Shown: positions 7,579 through 8,568 of the stretch, piece after piece
Position numbering within the stretch: position 1 is the first letter of the stretch
How the letters are laid out: each line of letters begins with the position of its first letter
DNA from: Sphingobacteriaceae bacterium
GTDB taxonomy: Bacteria; Bacteroidota; Bacteroidia; B-17B0; Aurantibacillaceae
NCBI GenBank assembly: GCA_023251695.1
Contig: JAHEYE010000141.1
Location: 1 to 8,568 of the forward strand
DNA length: 8,568 nucleotides
Reading direction: 5' to 3'
Translations under genes and position numbers: made by a program
Notes under the pieces: generated by a model
The model's database searches: none
The model's input: the letters and a program-made list of their open reading frames with translations, nothing else
What the model was told of the DNA's origin: nothing

Positions 7579-8424
7579 TTACCTGATATAAGAAACCGTT
7601 ACATTTAAATCAGCTCCACCTCCGCTTTTACCCCGACTCGTAGGAGAGTACCATTTTCCGAAGGCTGATGTTTTTACATAGGATGGAACATTGATAGAAC
7701 CTGCAAAGCAAAATTTTGCCTGATCCATTTCATCCATTAAACATTCGAGGCTGATAAAGAAATCGTCGTTGTAGGTAATGTTGTATTCTTTTAAATCAAC
7801 GTGCACAATTCCCCGCTTAACGGCGGTTTTAAAAATAACCGGCTTCCTTAAAAAAGTTTCACCGGGTAAGTTTTTTGAATTAACAGAATACAGCATTAAA
7901 CGGAACCTAAGCGAATCTTCATATTTATTCTGAATAATATAAAAATTAAAGTCCTCAATAAAAACTGATTTGCCCTTTTGATTATTTGCACGGATCGCGG
8001 CCTCCTCCCCCTTCCAATTCCCTTCAGTACCCATAAATGCAGAACAATTGCGCACGCTATATTTAGAAGTTCCAAGTACTTTACGTTTCACCTTTTTTGA
8101 TGTGACGACAACTTCATTCAGTTTAACGACCAGAGGCTCGAGCAAAATAATTTTACTCATCCCTTGCCTCGCTTCCGAAACTGTAAAACCTTTTGTTTTG
8201 TAACCAATAGCCGATACTTTTACCGTATCATCTTCCTCACACTTCAAAATATTCAATACAAAATTGCCTTTCTCATCCGCAACTGTACCAATATTTTTAC
8301 CCTTAATACCAATACTGGCAAATGGAATTCCCGATTTGTTCGATGCATCCGTAATAATAGCATTGTAGAGCCCCTGAGATTGAACTGCCATCGAAAAAGC
8401 CATAAAAAGAGCAACCAAGCGCAT
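7579..8424 (-). CDS. Exported protein with CarboxypepD_reg-like domain and unassigned C-terminal domain
   Basis: This is a 281-residue exported protein of unknown function. Residues 1-17 form a signal peptide (LVALFMAFSMA core, likely cut near QSQ). Residues about 18-105 are a carboxypeptidase regulatory-like beta-sandwich: a strand ending in ITDASNKSGIPFASI, then GTVADEKGNF, DTVKVSAIGYK and KLNEVVVTSKK. This domain is familiar at the N-terminus of SusC/TonB-dependent receptors, but no plug or barrel follows, so the protein is not a receptor. Residues about 125-281 are beta-rich and charged (FNFYIIQNKYEDSLRFRLMLYS, then PGETF, VDLKEYNI and DFFISLECL), which resembles a tail I recall from other Bacteroidota CarboxypepD_reg-like proteins but cannot name. 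The likely location is the periplasm or outer membrane. It is convergent with the giant protein gene, with zero bases between stops. The start at 8424 gives a good signal peptide and lies four bases after a -7 box. Confidence 0.8.
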   Translation of the reverse strand: MRLVALFMAFSMAVQSQGLYNAIITDASNKSGIPFASIGIKGKNIGTVADEKGNFVLNILKCEEDDTVKVSAIGYKTKGFTVSEARQGMSKIILLEPLVVKLNEVVVTSKKVKRKVLGTSKYSVRNCSAFMGTEGNWKGEEAAIRANNQKGKSVFIEDFNFYIIQNKYEDSLRFRLMLYSVNSKNLPGETFLRKPVIFKTAVKRGIVHVDLKEYNITYNDDFFISLECLMDEMDQAKFCFAGSINVPSYVKTSAFGKWYSPTSRGKSGGGADLNVTVSYIR

Positions 8425-8428
8425 TGGT

Positions 8429-8436
8429 CAAAGGTA
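8429..8436 (-). promoter_or_regulatory. Minus-strand -7 box TACCTTTG before the CarboxypepD_reg-like gene
   Basis: Read on the minus strand, TACCTTTG is an exact TAnnTTTG match, followed by ACCA and the ATG at 8424. No TTTG-like -33 element stands out upstream. If used, the transcript would begin at or next to the start codon. The divergent ABC-F promoter lies 34 bases away. Confidence 0.45.
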
Positions 8437-8470
8437 TTAAATAGGTCCTAAAATACCCCTTTTTATTTAC

Positions 8471-8478
8471 TATCTTTG
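8471..8478 (+). promoter_or_regulatory. Plus-strand -7 box TATCTTTG before the ABC-F gene
   Basis: TATCTTTG exactly fits TAnnTTTG and sits 20 bases before the ATG at 8499, giving a leader of roughly 10-15 bases. No clear -33 TTTG is seen in 8441-8455. The spacing to the gene is more usual than for the other two boxes in this window. Confidence 0.5.
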
Positions 8479-8498
8479 CCAACGGATTTTTTAGAATT

Positions 8499-8568
8499 AT
8501 GATTACAGTTACTAATATTAGTTTGCAATATGGCAAACGCGTTTTGTTCGATGAGGTGAATGTTAAGT
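8499..8568 (+). CDS. ABC-F family ATPase, N-terminal fragment (3' end outside window)
   Basis: The first 23 codons from the ATG at 8499 to the right edge read MITVTNISLQYGKRVLF followed by DEVNVK. This matches the first strands of an ABC nucleotide-binding domain just before the Walker A loop. The (I/L)xLxYGKRxLFDxVN pattern is typical of soluble ABC-F proteins of the YbiT/Uup/EttA type, which act on ribosomes and lack membrane domains. The Walker motifs and second ATPase domain lie outside the window, so the subfamily is inference. The gene diverges from the CarboxypepD_reg-like gene across a 74-base gap. Confidence 0.7.
   Translation, partial: MITVTNISLQYGKRVLFDEVNVK

Noticed and set aside
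8303..8536. 77-codon minus-strand open frame across the divergent promoter region
   Set aside because: It overlaps the start of the CarboxypepD_reg-like gene in another frame and the ABC-F start; its translation resembles nothing known.

Overview
The window reads as ordinary chromosomal DNA of a Bacteroidota bacterium, probably a free-living member near the Flavobacteriales, Sphingobacteriales or Chitinophagales; I cannot place it more finely. The signs are low GC, no Shine-Dalgarno sequences before the starts, TAnnTTTG-type -7 promoter boxes, a very large secreted protein ending in a type IX secretion (T9SS) type B sorting domain, a CarboxypepD_reg-like protein, and the long form of IspH.

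Layout. Bases 1-510 hold the C-terminal catalytic half of a XerD-type tyrosine recombinase, cut by the left edge. After a 58-base gap comes ispH (569-1801, last step of the MEP isoprenoid pathway). It is followed closely by a DEDDh 3'-5' exonuclease with an ExoX-like C-terminal module (1833-2639). A 20-nt near-palindrome of REP-like appearance lies across the ispH stop codon and an alternative upstream ATG of the exonuclease gene. After a 145-base gap, 2785-7578 encodes a 1597-residue surface or secreted protein: signal peptide, seven SBBP-like beta-propeller repeats, about twelve Ig/PKD-like modules with paired cysteines, and a T9SS type B sorting domain. Its stop codon directly abuts the stop codon of a convergent gene (7579-8424, minus strand) for an exported protein with an N-terminal CarboxypepD_reg-like domain and an unassigned C-terminal domain. 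A 74-base divergent region then leads to the first 23 codons of an ABC-F ATPase (8499 to the right edge).

The genes do not form one pathway. xerD, ispH and the exonuclease are co-directional housekeeping genes. The T9SS cargo and the CarboxypepD_reg-like protein are both exported but convergent, so they are not one operon. I see no rRNA or tRNA gene, CRISPR array, transposase or phage gene, and no convincing new multi-gene system. The points most worth a second look are the REP-like hairpin that sets the ispH/exonuclease boundary, the modular giant protein with its regular 80-residue period, the abutting convergent stops, and two -7 boxes only four bases from their ATGs, which suggests leaderless or near-leaderless transcripts.
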